NCBI GenBank assembly: GCA_002490835.1
Contig: DKUU01000005.1
Location: forward strand, 1 to 35,243
From: Lachnospiraceae bacterium UBA7196
Lineage (GTDB): Bacteria > Bacillota > Clostridia > Lachnospirales > Lachnospiraceae
Length of the DNA stretch: 35,243 bases
Reading direction: 5' to 3'
In this document: positions 33,401 through 35,243 of the stretch, one piece after another
Layout: each line of letters opens with the position of its first letter
Numbering within the stretch: the first letter of the stretch is position 1
Made by a program: the position numbers and the translations under genes
Notes under the pieces: generated by a model
The model's input: the letters and a program-made list of their open reading frames with translations, nothing else
What the model was told of the DNA's origin: nothing
Databases searched by the model: none

Positions 33401-34849
33401 TTACTCCTCTCTTATGTCCTTTATTTCTGCTTCACTAAGCCGTCCGCCAAACATATCATCCGCATCCTGCCAGTCCTTTTTCAGATATTCCCTGTTCATC
33501 CGTATGACCTCACGCATGGCCGCCGGCCCCGGCGCTCCGATGGTCAGCCGTTTTTCCACACAGGTCTTTAAGCTGATGGCCTGATAGACATCCTCCTCAA
33601 AGACCTCGCTGATCTCCTTAAGCTCTTCTAAGGAAAGTTCGTCAATACTGCAATTCTTATCGATACAGTAGAGCACAAGCCTGCCGATGATACCGTGGGC
33701 ATCCCGGAATGGCACTCCTTTTAAGACCAGATAGTCCGCCGCGTCCGTGGCGTTGGTAAAGCCCATGGCCGCGCTCTTTTCCATCACTTCTTTATTAAAT
33801 TTCATGGTACGGATCATGCCCTCGAACAGTTTCAGACAACCCTTCACCGTATCAATGGCATCAAAGGTCAGTTCCTTGTCCTCCTGCATATCTTTATTGT
33901 ATGCGAGAGGCAGCCCCTTCATGGTCGTCAAAATAGCCGTCAGCGCCCCGTAAACGCGCCCCGTCTTTCCCCGGATCAACTCCGCAATGTCCGGATTCTT
34001 CTTCTGGGGCATAATGCTGCTGCCTGTGGAGTAGGCGTCATCAATCTCCACGAAACGGTATTCGTTGGAATTCCAGATGATAATTTCCTCGCAAAAGCGG
34101 CTTAAGTGCATCATGATCGTGGAGAGCGCGGATAAAAATTCGATCACATAATCCCTGTCGGACACCGAATCCATGCTGTTCAATGTCGGCCCCTCAAAGC
34201 CAAGGAGCGAAGCCGTGTAGGCTCTGTCCAGCGGATAAGTCGTCCCCGCCAGCGCCCCTGCCCCCAACGGACAGTAATTCATGCGGTAAAAGATATCCTT
34301 GAGTCTGGAACGATCTCTTTTGAACATTTCAAAGTATGCGCCGATGTGGTGCGCAAGCGTCACCGGCTGCGCCTTCTGCAAGTGCGTAAAGCCCGGCATA
34401 TACGTCTCCACATGCTCCTCCATGATCGCAAGAAGCGTCTGCAAAAGCTCCTTTAAAAGTCCGTCCACATAGAGGACCTCAAGCCGGGTATACAGCCGCA
34501 TGTCCATCGCCACCTGATCGTTGCGGCTCCTGCCCGTGTGCAGCTTTTTCCCGACGTCGCCGATCCGCTCGATCAGATTGGCCTCCACAAAGCTGTGAAT
34601 GTCCTCGTACTCCTCTGTGATCGCAAGCTTTCCGTCATCCACATCCTGCCTGATCCCGGTAAGCCCCTTTAAAATTTCGTCCTTCTCCTCCTTCGTCAGA
34701 ATCCCCTGCTTCGCAAGCATGATCGTATGTACGATACTACCCTCGATATCCTGCAGAAAAAACTTCTGGTCAAAGGAGATCGACGCGTTAAAGTTATATA
34801 CAAGCTGATCCGTTTCCTTTGTGAAACGGCCGCCCCACAACTGCGCCAT
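33401..34849 (-). CDS. argH: Argininosuccinate lyase
   Basis: The 482-residue enzyme has the family start MAQLWGGRFTKE and the signature GSSIMPQKKNPD (about 276-287), whose serines form the flexible catalytic loop. The conserved TGRSRNDQ and GFTHLQKAQP segments are also present. It splits argininosuccinate into arginine and fumarate in the last step of arginine synthesis. The ATG at 34849 is chosen because GGAGG lies eight bases upstream; the frame is open to 34894. A clear promoter lies 36-64 bases upstream. argG is not adjacent, which is common in Clostridia. Confidence 0.97.
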   Translation of the reverse strand: MAQLWGGRFTKETDQLVYNFNASISFDQKFFLQDIEGSIVHTIMLAKQGILTKEEKDEILKGLTGIRQDVDDGKLAITEEYEDIHSFVEANLIERIGDVGKKLHTGRSRNDQVAMDMRLYTRLEVLYVDGLLKELLQTLLAIMEEHVETYMPGFTHLQKAQPVTLAHHIGAYFEMFKRDRSRLKDIFYRMNYCPLGAGALAGTTYPLDRAYTASLLGFEGPTLNSMDSVSDRDYVIEFLSALSTIMMHLSRFCEEIIIWNSNEYRFVEIDDAYSTGSSIMPQKKNPDIAELIRGKTGRVYGALTAILTTMKGLPLAYNKDMQEDKELTFDAIDTVKGCLKLFEGMIRTMKFNKEVMEKSAAMGFTNATDAADYLVLKGVPFRDAHGIIGRLVLYCIDKNCSIDELSLEELKEISEVFEEDVYQAISLKTCVEKRLTIGAPGPAAMREVIRMNREYLKKDWQDADDMFGGRLSEAEIKDIREE

Positions 34850-34884
34850 GCCTAAAACCTCCATTATAATTAAATCTAAATTTG

Positions 34885-34913
34885 ATGATATCACAAAATA
34901 AATTTCATTTCAA
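34885..34913 (-). promoter_or_regulatory. Promoter of argH-asd
   Basis: On the minus strand TTGAAA (34913-34908) and TATCAT (34890-34885) are separated by 17 bases, a good sigma-A match, giving a leader of about 30 bases to the argH start. No ArgR box was recognised with confidence. Confidence 0.65.
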
Positions 34914-34960
34914 TCACAAAGCACAGCCAGAACACATTTTTTCTTTGCAGTCATAAAATA

Positions 34961-34969
34961 TGGTATAAC
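34961..34969 (+). promoter_or_regulatory. Extended -10 promoter element of the ABC-transporter gene
   Basis: TGGTATAAC is an extended -10 element (TGn followed by TATAAC), with only a weak T-rich -35 about 17 bases upstream. Transcription would start near 34976, within the first arm of the inverted repeat described next. Confidence 0.5.
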
Positions 34970-34970
34970 C

Positions 34971-35025
34971 GTAGTAAACGACCCGTCAGATTTCAATCTG
35001 CGAAAAATGTGATGTCGTTAACTAC
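34971..35025 (+). promoter_or_regulatory. Long inverted repeat in the ABC-transporter leader
   Basis: GTAGTAAACGAC (34971-34982) and GTCGTTAACTAC (35014-35025) are inverted repeats with one mismatch. They enclose a smaller hairpin, CAGAT/ATCTG, around TTCA (34987-35000). The outer stem ends four bases before the AAGGAG ribosome site. As RNA it could be a regulatory leader; as DNA the arms could be an operator at the transcription start. It does not match a riboswitch class I know. Confidence 0.5.
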
Positions 35026-35042
35026 ACAAGGAGCTACTTTCT

Positions 35043-35243
35043 ATGCAGCCAATACTTTCCCTGCGGGATATCTCCTTTTCCTACCACAATCTGAAAGGGG
35101 AAACGCCCGCGCTCTCCCACATTGACCTACAGATTTCAGATGGCAGCTTCGTGGCGGTCGTCGGCCCCAGCGGCTGCGGCAAATCCACCCTGCTCTCCAT
35201 TATCGCCGGCCTCCTTGCTCCGGAATCGGGCGAAATTCTTTAC
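35043..35243 (+). CDS. ABC-transporter ATP-binding protein, 5' part
   Basis: The first 67 codons are present and the window ends inside the gene. The start MQPILSLRDISFSYHN and Walker A VVGPSGCGKSTLLSII mark an ABC ATPase of the nitrate/sulfonate/taurine (SsuB/TauB-like) group, which energises uptake with a periplasmic-type binding protein and permease. The Q-loop and signature motif lie beyond the edge. The ATG at 35043 follows AAGGAG by nine bases. The substrate cannot be told from this piece. Expression is probably controlled through the structured leader upstream. Confidence 0.9.
   Translation, partial: MQPILSLRDISFSYHNLKGETPALSHIDLQISDGSFVAVVGPSGCGKSTLLSIIAGLLAPESGEILY

Overview
The window looks like a chromosomal segment of a spore-forming member of the Clostridia, most likely Lachnospiraceae. 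The grounds are the family content: a CotF-like coat protein, the GGGtGRT/scaffold pair, the DUF3791-DUF3990 cassette, DUF4358 and DUF4143 proteins, a WXG100 protein with a YukD-like partner, and many PAS/GGDEF/EAL proteins. Core genes are of moderate GC. Several stretches are clearly AT-rich: about 1-1450, 9700-11200, 12550-13920 and 21300-22200. These look like accessory or exchanged DNA. The assignment is by inspection only; no database search was run.

Region A (1-11170, minus strand) is a type VIIb secretion locus. Reading in the direction of transcription it holds a LytTR response regulator, EsaA/YueB-like, WXG100, EssA-like, EsaB/YukD-like, EssB/YukC-like, a 1775-residue RHS/YD-repeat polymorphic toxin, and a small membrane-anchored protein that is the natural immunity candidate. 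The RHS protein has a helical N-terminus in place of a PAAR or signal peptide. Its C-terminal tip of about 260 residues is AT-rich and of a type I do not recognise. The EssC ATPase that drives such systems is not in the window.

Region B (11190-19350) is accessory. It contains a TetR regulator with a clear promoter/operator and a CPBP membrane protease, then a DUF4143 ATPase preceded by tandem repeats. Next come a DUF4358 lipoprotein, a DUF3791 protein beside a broken DUF3990 gene, a PIN/NYN-like protein, an N-terminally truncated esterase, a hybrid histidine kinase and a CotF-like protein.

Region C (19650-32300) mixes signalling and housekeeping. It has three GGDEF or GGDEF/EAL proteins of different catalytic completeness, an AT-rich NYN-domain gene, the GGGtGRT protein with its NifU/IscU-like scaffold partner, a left-handed beta-helix protein, DNA topoisomerase III and a second archaeal-type AAA ATPase.

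Region D (32309-35243) is biosynthetic: aspartate-semialdehyde dehydrogenase directly downstream of argininosuccinate lyase. Diverging from these is the start of an ABC-transporter ATPase gene cut by the window edge, with a structured leader. No tRNA, rRNA, CRISPR array, insertion sequence or prophage was seen.
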